Below, piece after piece: positions 38,128 through 49,677 of a DNA stretch of 64,000 nt (its first letter is position 1; each line of letters opens with the position of its first letter). Made by a program: the position numbers and the translations under genes. Origin of the DNA: Pseudo-nitzschia pungens (taxonomy: Eukaryota > Bacillariophyta > Bacillariophyceae > Bacillariales > Bacillariaceae); contig CM074761.1 of NCBI GenBank assembly GCA_037355855.1, positions 4,049,346 to 4,113,345 on the forward strand. Direction: 5' to 3'. Under the pieces are notes generated by a model that ran no database searches, had not been told where the DNA came from, and saw nothing but the letters and a program-made list of their open reading frames with translations.

Positions 38128-39041
38128 CTTCTCCGCTTATTTATGGCCGAGTTGGCAGTAATGGTTCAATATGTCTGGTGAGCTTTCAACCTAGTTTCAC
38201 GTTCTTCCAACTTTCGATAGTGCTGCGGTACAATCTCAAGCTGCTGTCCGTCGGCAGCTATGGAGTCGTTGTATCTTCCGTTTGACGTCAGTTGTGTTGG
38301 TGTCAACGAAAGAAAACTGAATCTGGAGTTAAAAGAATCTTTCTCAAACTTGGTGTATGCCACTTGAAGCCGACCAATTCGACCACGAGATGTTTTGAGA
38401 TGATTATTACAGTATTTATTACTTCGTATTTATTATTTGATGATTGATCGATTGTTGAGAGATGTCACAACATTACCCTATGTTGTGTTTACTTGAAGGA
38501 GTTCGACAGCAGTTGCTACGGTATGATTGACAGTTGAAATGAATGAATTCGTTTATTGTTATCTTTAGTGCGTGATGATACTGGTGATTTCGCCTGTTTG
38601 GTTTAGCATTGATGGCAACATGATTGTCCTTCAAAATGAGGTGATAGTTACACGTGTGTATTGGGCAACCCACCATTATGCTTTCTTGATTTCTACTCTA
38701 AGAACAAAATAGATGATAGCTTCTAGGATGGAAGCCATCTCAACTGAATAACAGGTTTGTTTCGATCAGACTTGAAGTTTTTAGTGCAAGAAAAGCTTTC
38801 ATTCTTGGAGATTGTTGAACACATACCGGTATGGCCGCCTTCTTGTAATTAATGAATACTAACAGTTTGATATTTAAACAACCCCCACCCGAGTCATTAT
38901 AGAATACAGACGGTTCTCGCCATACTACCTGATGGACATGATAGAAAAAATACCCTTATTTTTCTAGAGTTATCAATAGCACACGAGCATTTTATCATCA
39001 GAAAAAACTGGATATAGCACCTCGACAAAGCTGAAAGAGGA
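38128..39041. other. Intergenic, no firm gene
   Basis: The minus-strand frame at 38166-38390 is open for about 70 codons without an ATG and could be a fragment of an exon, but it lacks splice support. TACCGGTA occurs at 38824. Confidence 0.4.
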
Positions 39042-40536
39042 TTAGTTTTGATCTTCGTTCTCGAGTGCAGCAATCTGTTCGTCGTACACCATGTTCTGAA
39101 GAAACGGGTAAAACGTTGCTACGAGACCATCTTCCGATCCTGCGTCGAGCAGTTTTGCGATTCCGTGCGTAGTGTGCTTGCAACGATGATCGGTAACGCG
39201 ATCCTGTGGATAGTTGTACGTACGGATTCGTTCGCTGCGATCCCCACCGCCCAGGAGCGTGCTTCTGGCCTCGCCGTGTTTTCGTTGTTCTTCCTCTCGT
39301 TCCTTGTCACGAACGCGTGCCGCGATCAGTTTCAGGGCCTTGGCTTTGTTTTTGTGTTGGCTGCGTTCGTCCTGGATGCTGGCTGTGATTCCCGTTGGTA
39401 TGTGGGTGATCCGCACGGCACTATTTGTCGTGTTGACGTGCTGCCCTCCGGCACCCGATGCTCTCATCGTATCTATCTTGAGCTCGGACATTGGCAATAG
39501 TTCACCCGAATTGCCGTCGTCTTGCTTCAACGGCAACACCGCAATGGAACAGGCGCTGGTGTGTATCCGTGTATCGTTTACCGGAACTCTTTGGACCCTG
39601 TGTACTCCGCTGTAACAAAAAACATTACAAATTGCAGACCGACGGAATGATGAGTGCGCAGGAAACAACGAAGCCCATCACAAACGCCTGGAGGTAACTC
39701 CATGCGAGACACAATCATTCGTCCTACCTTTCGTACTTGAAAAGTCCATAGGGTCCAAGATTGGCCATTGTGTTTTCGTCTTCGTCGTCGTCTTCTATAT
39801 CAAAGTGCATCGCACCAGCGCCAGTGGACGACCTCCCGCTGATCGACAGCACGGCTTCCTTGATTCCCCCCAGATCCGTGGTGCTCTCACTCATGATATC
39901 GCATTCCCACTTCATGGCTTTTGCCGTCTTTTCGTAGGCCTGTCGCAGTTCGGAAGCAAACAGCGTAGCTTCGTCGCCGCCCGTCCCGGCTCGGATTTCG
40001 ACGATGGCATCGCTCTGGTAATCGTTTTCGTCCTTGGGCAAAATTGCGATGCGGATCTTCTTTTCCAGCTTTTTCTGTGACGATTGAATCTCTTCTAATT
40101 CGGCCATGCATTCCTTGGCCATGTCGTCGTCGACGACGCCATCGTCGTTGTCCAGCTCCTCCAATAGTTCGTAAATTGACTTCTCTTCCGTCTCTAGCTT
40201 GCGCTTTTTCTCGTGCAACGCCACCGCGTGGGAGAGCGAGGCCATTTCCTTTCCGTGGAGATATCCTTCGTCGGGAGAATCTTCTATTTTCTGCAGTAGC
40301 TCATCGTGCCTGGCTACCATGAGTTCGAGGCGATTGGTGAATGCAGGAGAAAGGAACGAAAACTGCCGGCGGCAACTTTGCTGTGGTATGCAACGGATCC
40401 CGATTCTTGCTGCTGTTCTGTGCGTATTATTTTGGCTCTGTGCGCGAGGATTTGTCGACACAAGCAGCCTCTTTCGGCCAGGGACATTTCTGAGGAACGA
40501 ATAATTTCTTATTATCTGCAACGCAACCGATGCCAT
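39042..40536 (-). CDS. Organellar peptide chain release factor 1 (RF1/prfA type)
   Basis: Exons 39728-40536 and 39042-39609 join in phase (458 residues). RF1 reads UAA/UAG and releases the nascent chain on bacterial-type ribosomes. The N-terminus (MASVALQIIRNYSFLRNVPG) is basic and hydroxylated, fitting a mitochondrial presequence; there is no signal peptide, so a plastid location is less likely. The helical domain 1 is followed by VEIRAGTGGDEATLFASEL, GLFKYESGVHRVQRVP, and the peptidyl-transferase motif RASGAGGQHVNTTNSAVR with the invariant GGQ. The C-terminal block is DRSERIRTYNYPQDRVTDHR. The stop-codon-recognition tripeptide region could not be assigned with certainty. The intron at 39610-39727 has GTAGGA and TACAG ends. 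Confidence 0.95.
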
Positions 40537-41600
40537 TTTCTCCGTGTTTCGATGGTGCTGTATCTCCTCCGCGATTCAACTTTTTCTCCTTCGGATCCAA
40601 AGAGGGCAGTTTTCCTCCAGCACTTTGCAATGATGACTTCGTCGATTGAGGCAGTCTTGACGTGACTTCCGGTTTTCGTACTAGACTCTGCTGTTGAGGT
40701 GATCAATGGTCGACCATCGGAAACACAACATCGAAATCTTCGTTAATGCTTACTGCTACCACAGCGATGAACGGCGACCGACGAACGACCATCGGTCAGA
40801 TTGATTTCTGATGCATGTTTCATGTTGTGAATGTGTGAATGTCCTTCATAACTCAATCCCGAATTGTTCGTGAATACTCTGAACACTTTCACTTACTTCG
40901 TATGACTTACCGGTAGTAAGACTACGTGTGAGGTAATACAACTGCTTTCCGAAACTGTTGTTACTAGACGGGGCAAGGCAGCATCATACCAAGCCTTTCG
41001 AATCCGACACCGGAGTGCCGTAGTAACTGCTGTGTAAAGTGATTTAGAAATCGACGGGGTGGCATCATCATCCGTACTTCTGTATTAAGGTGGTACGGTA
41101 GAACTACTCCTAACAGAGTAATCGTTGTAGTAGCGCGTTGTGGCGACATCATCATCAATAATTACATACAAATAGTATTTCTTGTACTACTAATACTACT
41201 AGTAGCAGTAGTACTTTAATAGAATACCAATACGTATTCTTATGTTATACGAAGTACTAGTTGTGAAACTAGCTACTCTAATAGTAACTAATAGTATTAG
41301 TAGTAGTAGCTAGTTAATGCAAGAAAATGGAAATTGATCAGTCACACTGCTGCTGGTGCTTCTTGTTGTTCTTCATTATGATCGGAGGAATGAACAACCA
41401 AGAAAGAACTAGTAGTAGGTACTAGTACCACAAGAAGTACAAGTAGTATTAATGGCCAAGCAACCTGTATTTCAGTTCAGAAGTAAAGTATTTTTTCCCA
41501 AAACCAATAAGAAAGAAAATGAGGACTTCTTGTTTGTTCTTCGTTGCTCGATTGTCCCTGATCAGAATAACAGCACCACCAGAGGCCGCGGAAAAAAATA
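40537..41600. other. Intergenic with triplet repeats
   Basis: No gene is recognised. The region holds TACCGGTA at 40908 and scattered AGT/ACT triplet runs from about 41180 to 41450, several centred on ACTAGT. It is the 3' side of the MGNAANAG gene and the 5' side of RF1. Confidence 0.5.
41180..41450. repeat. Dispersed AGT/ACT triplet runs
   Basis: Short triplet runs near 41185-41215, 41280-41312 and 41408-41432, each with orientation switches at ACTAGT, separated by unique sequence. Confidence 0.75.
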
Positions 41601-42056
41601 TCATGATGCAAAGTACATGCCTTCCCAACATTCACGCGTGGAATCTCTTTTTGGGCCTCCTCTGACATAGATCCAATCACCGTTAGCATAATGTCCACTC
41701 ATAGAAACATGGTTAAGTTTCCTGATTCGCTCTTTCTCCAGCACCTTCGTCGACGCCAAGGCCATCCTAGTTAGTAGTACTGACCAAGCACCGCCAAGCC
41801 CTGCAATTGTTTGTTGAAATGGACGGAGGCTGAAAAATAGCTGAGCTTTCACGGCTTGCCAAGTAGTTGGTTCGTTACTTCCATCGTATGGGTATGTTTC
41901 GACCGTGAACCATACGCGACCAGTGCGGCGCTCTACACGCTCGCCTGGTTGGATAACGCCCCAGTATAAGGGGCCGGCTTGTTGCTTGATGGCATAAACG
42001 AGAGGAACTTCCGTCTCATTTGCGATACGAATGCCTGCGTTTGCTGCATTGCCCAT
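41601..42056 (-). CDS. Small conserved-looking protein with MGNAANAG N-terminus (unknown function)
   Basis: ATG at 42056 gives 151 residues. The start MGNAANAGIRIANETEVPLV has Gly2 followed by small residues, a potential N-myristoylation site. The next part is beta-rich with Trp and Gly (LYWGVIQPGERVERRTGRVW, then FTVETYPYDGSNEPTTW), like a small lectin or pore-protein sandwich fold, though that comparison is only a visual guess. A hydrophobic helix follows (AGLGGAWSVLLTRMALAS), and the C-terminus is hydrophilic (HYANGDWIYVRGGPKRD). An upstream open stretch in the same frame lacks its own clear role. I do not recognise the family. Confidence 0.65.
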   Translation of the reverse strand: MGNAANAGIRIANETEVPLVYAIKQQAGPLYWGVIQPGERVERRTGRVWFTVETYPYDGSNEPTTWQAVKAQLFFSLRPFQQTIAGLGGAWSVLLTRMALASTKVLEKERIRKLNHVSMSGHYANGDWIYVRGGPKRDSTRECWEGMYFAS

Positions 42057-43226
42057 GATTCTTGCGTTTCTTGTCACGCGTTGTCGAAGTGGCTTGCAGC
42101 TGTGGTAAAATAACGCAAGCAGAAAACAGGGATGCAATATTCAATTACGAAACGTTGTTCGTAAGCTGCAAGAAAAATGGAATATTTCCTGATATCTTTT
42201 TGCCCGGAGTCCACATAACTAACGTACGATTGTGAAATAGTTTGTAATTTCAATTGTGTGCTGTTGTGTATTTTGACAGCCAAGAGAATTTATGACCAAA
42301 GGAACGGATTACAGGTATGTAGGCCTTCCGTACAAAAGACGAGGTTTCCTCGTTCAATCGTTCAGAATGCAACCTGCTTTTGGAGAAGGTGCTACGATGA
42401 TGATTGGTCATCATGTACGACCAAGACTTGGATTTTTGTCGCATGGCCAAGATTGATTGGTCCAGTCGTTAAGTACTAGTATCCACCTTCTTGTTTGCCA
42501 CAAGACATCTAACTGGATTGTGTCCATTCATTTGGACCTTGACGGATAGAATGAATCGCGTTCCATCGACGGCGATCGTCGAAGAAAGACAAGCAGAATA
42601 CGATGATCCATCCATTTGGAATCGGACGGATCGAATCGCATTCTATCGCCGGGGATCTTGGAAGAAAGAAAAACATAATAGGAGTAAACGTACTCGTACC
42701 CATCCTCGGAAAAGTAAGTTGATGGAAATTCGTTACCCACGATGTCGATTGCAGTTGGCTTCAGTAGTGAATTCCCTATCTTCTCTGCCGTCTCTCTCTG
42801 TAATAGTTTGTGACTTGAGACTCGGAAGCCTTTCTGGACTTGATCTTACTCCTGGTCCTGCAATCACTTGGAATCGTGACACGGTTCCAGTATCATCCAT
42901 GATTGAAACTTATTGACCAGTGGCTGGAAACTATGAAGTATTCACTGTTTTTCCACGAGACTATCGAAGTACCCGAAGCCTGTTTTTTGAATTTTGAAAC
43001 GCAATGACTTTCGAGACTAAAACAGAGTTTGTTTGGTGGAGCTTCAAACTGCAAGGACGGCAATACCAGTACAGTAAAGCTTTCCCTCAACGAACGAAAC
43101 ACCAGCGGTCTCTGGCATCTCTTAGGATTCCTCCGAAACCACACATCTGCACTCTCTGGTTGAAATCGTCACAGTGTAGAGCCAAAGCGAGTAGTCCTAA
43201 CTGTATTGCAGTGGAATCCAATCGCA
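42057..43226. other. Intergenic, no gene recognised
   Basis: Divergent spacer between the MGNAANAG gene and the coiled-coil gene. Only short chance-like frames are seen. Confidence 0.4.
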
Positions 43227-45261
43227 ATGCCCATTTCTGTACCCCCTCCTCGTCGACCGCCCCAGCCAAGACGGCCACCTCCACCCTCTTCACCACGAGT
43301 TACCACACCGCGCCTCGGAAGCCGGACTGTCGGTGATGGGAATACCGATGGAACCAAAGGATCTGGAATCGCCCCGCAGCACAAGATGGACGCGCCGTCA
43401 ACGCCCGTTCACAACGCGAGTCACGATAGCACCGCTCATCTGGGATCGCCCGTGAGTGCCAGTAGCAGTACCCGGGTCCAATCGTCTCCGCTACGAGAGG
43501 CAGCGCACCTGATCCAAAGCCTAGACATCGCCCGCACCAGAATGATGGGCTCCGCCGCCGATGCGGCCACCGAAGCCGAGACCGCGAGGAAAAATGCCCG
43601 CACGGCGCAAGAAATTGCTCGGCGGTACCAAACGCAATCCTATCCAGTCTTCAGAGTTGACTCCCTCGAGGCTTCTATGTCCTCAGTCGCGACGATTGCG
43701 ACCGCTACTACCACCGCATCGACCTCCTTCGTCATTGCTTCTCGTCCCAAACATCCCGATATCCAGGGATTGAATAAGAAGAACGCTGTAGACGACGGGA
43801 AGGATGCTGATGGCGAAGAAAAGTCGTTTCAACAGGAAGACGAGTCCCCGAGTCGGAAGCAAAGCAACAAGGATGGTGCTGGCGAAATCATCCATAAAAT
43901 CCCACGCTCTCCCACTCGCCCATATAGATCCCCCAGTCGAAAACCTTCAGGGACAGGAGATTTTATATCTCCCATTCCCAGACACCAAGGAGCCGGAGAC
44001 AAGAGCTCCAATACTAGTACCCACAACAGAGGAGAATTCCAGTCGCCGACTTCGTTGGAACGGATTGCACAGCAGCATGCCGATGACCTCTTGCAGCTAA
44101 CAATGGAGCTAGAACGAACCAAACAAGAGCTGAAATCGGAGCAACGTTTGCGCAAGCAGTGTCAATCTTCGCTCGCTTCCATGCAATCAAAAGCATCGAA
44201 TCTTGAAAGCATCAACAAGAAACTACTCGAGGATGCTCGATCGGGACGAAAACAATCCACAACCGAAGTGTCGGACCTCAGGAACGAACTCAAGTCGACC
44301 ACGATGAAATTGCAAGCAGCCGAAGAAGATGCACAACTGGCTCTGGATCTAGCGAAGGACAGTTCCGAAGAAAAAGACAAACTCGAGGAACTCCTGCGGA
44401 AAACGCAGGAGGAAGTCGAAATGCTCAAGAAGCGCGTCGGAAACAACCGGTTGGCTGTTGTCGAAACGCCCGAACGACGAGTCCATTTCGCCGACACTGA
44501 AGCCATTGACTCTATTGACAGCAACAAGGATGCAACCATCGGGACGCCAGTGGAAGAAAAGTCACCGACAGCATTCGAGGCAACTCGGGAAGGTGGACCT
44601 TCACGAGCCATGATTGCAGCCGGGCGTCAACTCCTCCTCCGACGAAATATGTCGCCTCAGGAGGCTGTCATTCGGTTAGAACTAACTCCATCCAAATCTG
44701 CAGAACGAAGACAACAACTTGCCGAACGATTGAATAAAAGTCTCAACGAAAGCACCGCTGATGACACGAATATCATGCTTCTTTCATCTTCGCCATCCCG
44801 AACACCTCTTTCTCCCACAGCTGGAGCCCTCCATTCCGGAGACAGTCATTCTGTACCTCATTCGATCATCCAACATTGATATGAAGGCCACGCTCGACGA
44901 ATACAACGCTGCTGTCAAGACATTGGAAACGAGTGGTAAACGTCTCGACCTGGATGGTTACTTTTGGAGAGAGCACAGCAAGACCAAGCCAACATCGCAC
45001 ACTCCTATTCGAATCGATCAAATGACTCGACAGTATTGTCAGAATGTGGAGGTATGTTGTTCAAAGCACAGCTTAGCTAGCAAAGCGCCAAACCACTCGT
45101 TTCGATCTAACGGTTGCATTTCTCAAAACACATTCTTCTTGTTCGTTCCTTTTGCGTTCCTCTCCGTTCCTTAGTTCAAAATTGATAGACAGCAAAAGGA
45201 TATCAACCAGTTGGAATCATTGCTGGGATTCCTTGAGAAAAAACTTGTTCTCGATGAGTAG
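43227..45261 (+). CDS. Proline-rich, coiled-coil protein (unknown), frame break near 44870
   Basis: The main exon starts at the ATG at 43227. The N-terminal 35 residues are Pro/Arg-rich (SVPPPRRPPQPRRPPPPSSP), followed by a disordered Ser/Thr-rich region with SPT/SPS repeats. A long coiled coil runs from roughly residue 275 to 410 (HADDLLQLTMELERTKQELK through EELLRKTQEEVEMLKKRVGN). The first frame stops at TGA (44877-44879). Clearly coding sequence resumes one base out of phase (MKATLDEYNAAVKTLETSGK), runs to a good donor at 45051 and continues in exon 45175-45261 (a second short coiled coil, QLESLLGFLEKKLVLDE). A 34-nt GT-AG segment at 44852-44885 would restore the frame if it were an intron, but that is very short. 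The protein is likely a cytoskeletal or scaffold component. Confidence 0.72.
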
Positions 45262-46167
45262 CTTACAAATAATAATGAGTACTTAACAAAGAAGCTGCAG
45301 GAGCAAGTAAGGTTCATTGCTGATCGTGAGGACCATTACTTTCCAAATTGTAGTTTGGTAATCACCAGATGACCTTGTACAAGTAACGACATCTACCTTG
45401 ACACGCTCTCGATTCCATTACAGCATGATGATTATGATAAGAATGCTCGTATGAGGATTATGAATATTGAATACAGTAGTAGTAGTAAGACTTAATACTA
45501 TTGTTATCACGTACATGTGGTATTTTATGTCTCATAATAACATTTGTACCGTACTGTAGGTACACATATGATAGATACTACACACTACGTACGTACGTAA
45601 TATATCTACACTACATACACACCATACATCGTATATTATCGCTATCTTAACATCACACTCGCACGTATCATACGGTACCTTACATTCTGCTCTGTCATAC
45701 GTACATATACAGTATTACCCTACCATGCGCCCAAAGAGTAAGTAAGGTTACGTTGAGATTGAGATTAAGGTTACCCATGAAAACCCGTGAAATCCCAAAA
45801 AAGTGAATATCCGATGAATCGCAATGGGTCAAGACAACCTTGAGATTGTTGATTCATTTTTTGAAAGAGGTTCTCCTTACAGAAGACAATTGGTTAGCTC
45901 AGCTAAGAGCTTTTATCTAAAAACGAATCCTGGCACTCACTCCCAATAATTTAAAGAATCAAAATTACTGGGTGAACGACAAAAGACAAAGCTTTGGGTC
46001 TTGATTTTGAATGACAGCCACAAGCTACAACAATGGGACCACTCCCGGTCACAGTCAATTGCAATCGCTCAATAGTATGTGGCATGAATGATAACGATAA
46101 CCGATACGCAATCTAAACCAAATCGGCAAATTTGTTCATTTCCGTTCGAAGACAAAGAAACGCAACA
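45262..46167. other. Intergenic, no gene recognised
   Basis: The region contains many ACGTAC/GTACAT words (45560-45720), an exact GTAAGGTTAC at 45742-45751 and a related TAAGGTTAC at about 45767. Confidence 0.5.
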
Positions 46168-47867
46168 ATGATGAATGACAACCAGCCTCACCAGCGGCTC
46201 ATCCGGTCTCATGACGAGATAACTTCCATGCGCTCGGGCCCAACGACTGCGCAATCTTCGGACGCGGATGACGGCGACTCGGTTAAACTGCACGATCACA
46301 TATTCGGTCAAAAATTCACAATGGCGTTGACGATAGCCGGAATGGGGCTCGGGTTGCTGGTCACTATTTTCAGTTTGTTCCATGTGGAAATGTTCCTTCG
46401 AGTCTACAGACTGCCTCTTCATGCGTATAGTACGGGGAACCTCATTTTCACTGTGATCAATACGTTCAATGACCTGTTAGGAGCATACATACTCGATGCT
46501 GCTGCTACCAGGATGAATAGAAGCGATCTGATCGGGATTTCGGGTTGTACATTGGCCATGTTCTTCTTGTAAGTTCTTCGTGTTTCAATTCCAACGATAA
46601 TTGCATCTCGCAGCGATCGCCTTTCTTTGACAAAATGGTGTCCTCATTTTGGATTCATGTACTTCAAACGTATCGTGCTAGAGCCCCATTTTTTCGGTGG
46701 AAAGACCCTAGTCAGAAGGAAATTTACGACCAAGCTCATTTCGTGTTGTCAATCAGCATGTACGACACACTATATTCTTTTACTGCGATCTTACTGGGAT
46801 CCTTGGTCACTGACAACCACCACTTGACCGACAAGGAACGTGTCAACTTTATGGCCAGCGGAAAAATACTCAATCTGTTCGCATCATTTTTCGTGGCAAA
46901 AATTGGGTTGGAGATTTTCGAAACGAACGACATTAACAAATTTCGAATTTTCCTAGTGACCTTGGCACTATTTGTTGCGGTGATTTTCCTCGTTTCGCAA
47001 ATGATGATTCACTACCAGGTTGTCGTCTATTGGAAATCCATGAGGATACGATTTTTACGCAGTCACAAACGACGCACCCATGCTCCCAAAGCGACGGCTC
47101 GACTAAAACCAAAACAAGCTATACAGGATTTCTGGGGGTACAACAATTTTTGGGCATGGGTTGGGATGGAACTACTTTTGGAAAGCCAAATGTCTTTTTC
47201 GGATGCATTTTTGAAAACTTTTGTCGATCAGCTGTTGCACGATGAAGGTGTCTCGAGGGAGGGTTGCGACTGGTTGCTCTCCATCGTTCGCCCCCTCGGT
47301 CTGATTTGCACTATTTTGTGTTACATTCCAATCCGTCGATTAGGGTATAAAAACATTTACCCAGTTCTCTTCGCTACGAATATTGTTCTTTGTTCGTGCA
47401 TATGGATCGGAGCCTCCCATAAATCAACGAGAATCATTATCTCATTTCTCATTATATATCCTGCCATAACAACTGCGGTTGCAACCGCGGGATTTCATCT
47501 TGTCATGAGCGACATGGTGTTGGAGATGAAAAAAATGCATCTTGCCGAAGGCCGGCAAGACGAAGCATCGCTTGCTGCTCTGTTCATGGGGGTCAATGCT
47601 CTCTTTTGCAAGCCTGCCGAATCGATCCTCCCAATCATAGCAGCCAATATGCTCGATAAGCTAGACCTGACTTCGGACGGTAACGAAGACATCCAACAAA
47701 TCTTGTTCAAATTGCTTGTCATTCCACCGTTGGTTTTTTCGGTTCTTGAATGGATATCTTGGAGAAGATTTACGTTAACTCCAACTGATACTAGACAAAT
47801 GAGGGAAGAATTGCGAAAATTGGAATCAATAACACATCTCGTTTCCGATGACGAAGTGCCGGGGTGA
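46168..47867 (+). CDS. Polytopic membrane transporter, MFS-like
   Basis: Exons 46168-46568 and 46682-47867 join in phase (528 residues), reading through AMFFLAPFFRWKDP at the junction. The start is the ATG pair at 46168, since the frame upstream has no other ATG. The cytosolic N-terminus is acidic, followed by about 11-12 hydrophobic spans (FTMALTIAGMGLGLLVTIFS; GNLIFTVINTFNDLLGAYIL; FRIFLVTLALFVAVIFLVSQ). A basic cytoplasmic loop occurs mid-protein (RFLRSHKRRTHAPKATARLK), as between the two halves of an MFS carrier. The FNDLLGAYILDAAATR region may correspond to the loop 2-3 signature. The substrate cannot be told. It converges with SNAPC3 (163 bp). Confidence 0.8.
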
Positions 47868-48030
47868 AAGTTCCGCGCAATTTATTCGAATTCGATGAGA
47901 ACTTTGCCATGGATTTCACACCGTACGAAACACGAAAAGTGTCTATCATGAAATCTCTGTCACGATGTCAAGATATAATATGATACGAAACAATTTTGGA
48001 CGTGCCAGAAATGATTTAGATTTACGTCTT

Positions 48031-49677
48031 CTAGAAAGTTGCACCATGTTCACGAGCAATTCTATTCGACAAACTGCCCTGATCGCGCCACCACCTGTGC
48101 AGTTTCACCGATTCCTTTTCGTTTTCGAGGAGTCCCAAGTCTTCGCAGCATTCTTGGCAAAGGGATCGAGGACCACCATCCGTAGTTTTGCAATTCATCG
48201 ACGTTTGAAATACGGACTGGTAGATCTGACATGCATCACAAATGGGAGCGGCAGGAAAGCGATACCGGGCAGGGGTCCAGATGTCATGAATGAGTGGGTA
48301 AGAAATACCACCGGATCCGCCTTTACGTTCCTTTTGAGAACTTAGTTTTCGATCAACAAGCAGTACCGTTGTTTCGACGTCCCCGTGACATGCGTGATAG
48401 TAACGAATATTTAGACGAAAGGGCACTTGACCCAATTTCGTGCCTTTCATTGTTTTGTAATTATTGAGGTCGGCAGAAGGATCGATGCCAAGATATCGCC
48501 TTCGAAGAGAAATGTGGTTGCTGGCGTTGCTTCCGTCAATCCAGTCTGTGATGCACTTTGCATAATCGACAGGCCCGGTGGTGTAAAAGGTGTTTTCAAT
48601 GAAAAAGCACCCCGAAGGATTGTGCTGATCCACAGCGTCGTTTTTTCGTTGTGAGCGGATCAATGCGGTCGCGAAGCCCCTGTCCAAAATGGAACCATCT
48701 ACGCTACTTGTGTCTTCGTCTTTTGGGTCTTCGTCCGTTTGCGATGCCATCCAAAGGTCGTCCTCTTGCATCTGTGTCAAGACCACGTGAACGTCCCAAA
48801 GTGATTGACTCGAGAGAAATTCGATAACCATGCGGTTGCAATCGGACGAGGCACCCTTTTTTGGTTGCCTCCGCCAGAACTCAAAGACAAGTGTTGGCGA
48901 GTGGGATGTTTGCCCCTTGCTATCTGGGAATGAAGGAAGCGTTGTTTGTGGTTCATTGTTCTTGTAATGGGATACGAATATTGGTGATTGCGGCAGTCCA
49001 TGTCGATCGGGCATCCGCAACCGAGACAAAAGATGATCATCGAGAAAGGCTCCCTTTACATTGTGTGTTTCATTGTACACCCGGAGCGTGTTGCTCACGT
49101 TGTGCCCCCGGCGTGCCTCCTGTTCCAGTTCGCGGCAAGTGGGCACCGAGTCGAAAAGCTTCCACAACTCTGCGTGATAGGATAGAGTTTCTGTGGGATT
49201 ATCCAATGAAATCACCCGATCGCCCGAGAATCCATCATCCAATGGAGGCTCTTTGTGCCTCGTGTTGTAATCAAAACCTTCGGGAAGCGAGAGGCGGTCC
49301 TCCATCGCTCTCCATCCTCCACCGTGATTCGTTTTTTTTCCACATTCAACGACGCTACTCGTTGTAGCCTCATCGTCGTGTGAAAAATTCGCAGCTGTTG
49401 TCTCTCGATGGACTTTCCGATTGTCGAGTTCCTTCCATTCTTTAAGGTATTGGTCCAGGGCCTTCTCTACAATTTCGTGAGTGGGGAGGACTTTCACCGA
49501 GCTGCAGTCAAATGGATCTTTCCTGGATCCGCGGGAGGGAAGCGCTATCCCCGCACAGTCTGAGGTTTGTGTTCTTGACCTCTTTCTCTTCCTCGAATTC
49601 ATCCGTCCCATGCTTCGAATTGACAACAACTCTACCCACCGCTTCGTAGCCTCCTCTGAAGAAAGTTGTTCCGTCAT
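48031..49677 (-). CDS. snRNA-activating protein complex subunit 3 (SNAPC3/SRD2-like)
   Basis: A single exon of 548 residues, starting at the ATG at 49677 (the frame upstream lacks an ATG). SNAPC3 family proteins bind the proximal sequence element of snRNA promoters for Pol II and Pol III. A nuclear-localisation-like cluster (NSRKRKRSR) and a long acidic, disordered N-terminal region come first. The family core follows: CFFIENTFYTTGPVDYAKCI, IRYYHACHGDVETTVLLVDR, and the C-terminal zinc-binding block SYPLIHDIWTP ... CDACQIYQS ... GGPRSLCQECCEDLG. The H-G-D-x-E and Cys pairs are diagnostic. The protein is long for the family because of the N-terminal extension. Confidence 0.88.
   Translation of the reverse strand: MTEQLSSEEATKRWVELLSIRSMGRMNSRKRKRSRTQTSDCAGIALPSRGSRKDPFDCSSVKVLPTHEIVEKALDQYLKEWKELDNRKVHRETTAANFSHDDEATTSSVVECGKKTNHGGGWRAMEDRLSLPEGFDYNTRHKEPPLDDGFSGDRVISLDNPTETLSYHAELWKLFDSVPTCRELEQEARRGHNVSNTLRVYNETHNVKGAFLDDHLLSRLRMPDRHGLPQSPIFVSHYKNNEPQTTLPSFPDSKGQTSHSPTLVFEFWRRQPKKGASSDCNRMVIEFLSSQSLWDVHVVLTQMQEDDLWMASQTDEDPKDEDTSSVDGSILDRGFATALIRSQRKNDAVDQHNPSGCFFIENTFYTTGPVDYAKCITDWIDGSNASNHISLRRRYLGIDPSADLNNYKTMKGTKLGQVPFRLNIRYYHACHGDVETTVLLVDRKLSSQKERKGGSGGISYPLIHDIWTPARYRFPAAPICDACQIYQSVFQTSMNCKTTDGGPRSLCQECCEDLGLLENEKESVKLHRWWRDQGSLSNRIAREHGATF

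Noticed and set aside
38166..38390. Minus-strand open stretch of about 70 codons upstream of the cyclophilin-like gene
   Set aside because: It has no ATG, no splice partner and no similarity. It lies where the 5' flank of the cyclophilin-like gene should be.
43227..44879. Naming the coiled-coil gene as a kinetochore or motor-associated protein
   Set aside because: The only evidence is a generic coiled coil and a Pro-rich N-terminus, which is not enough for a name.
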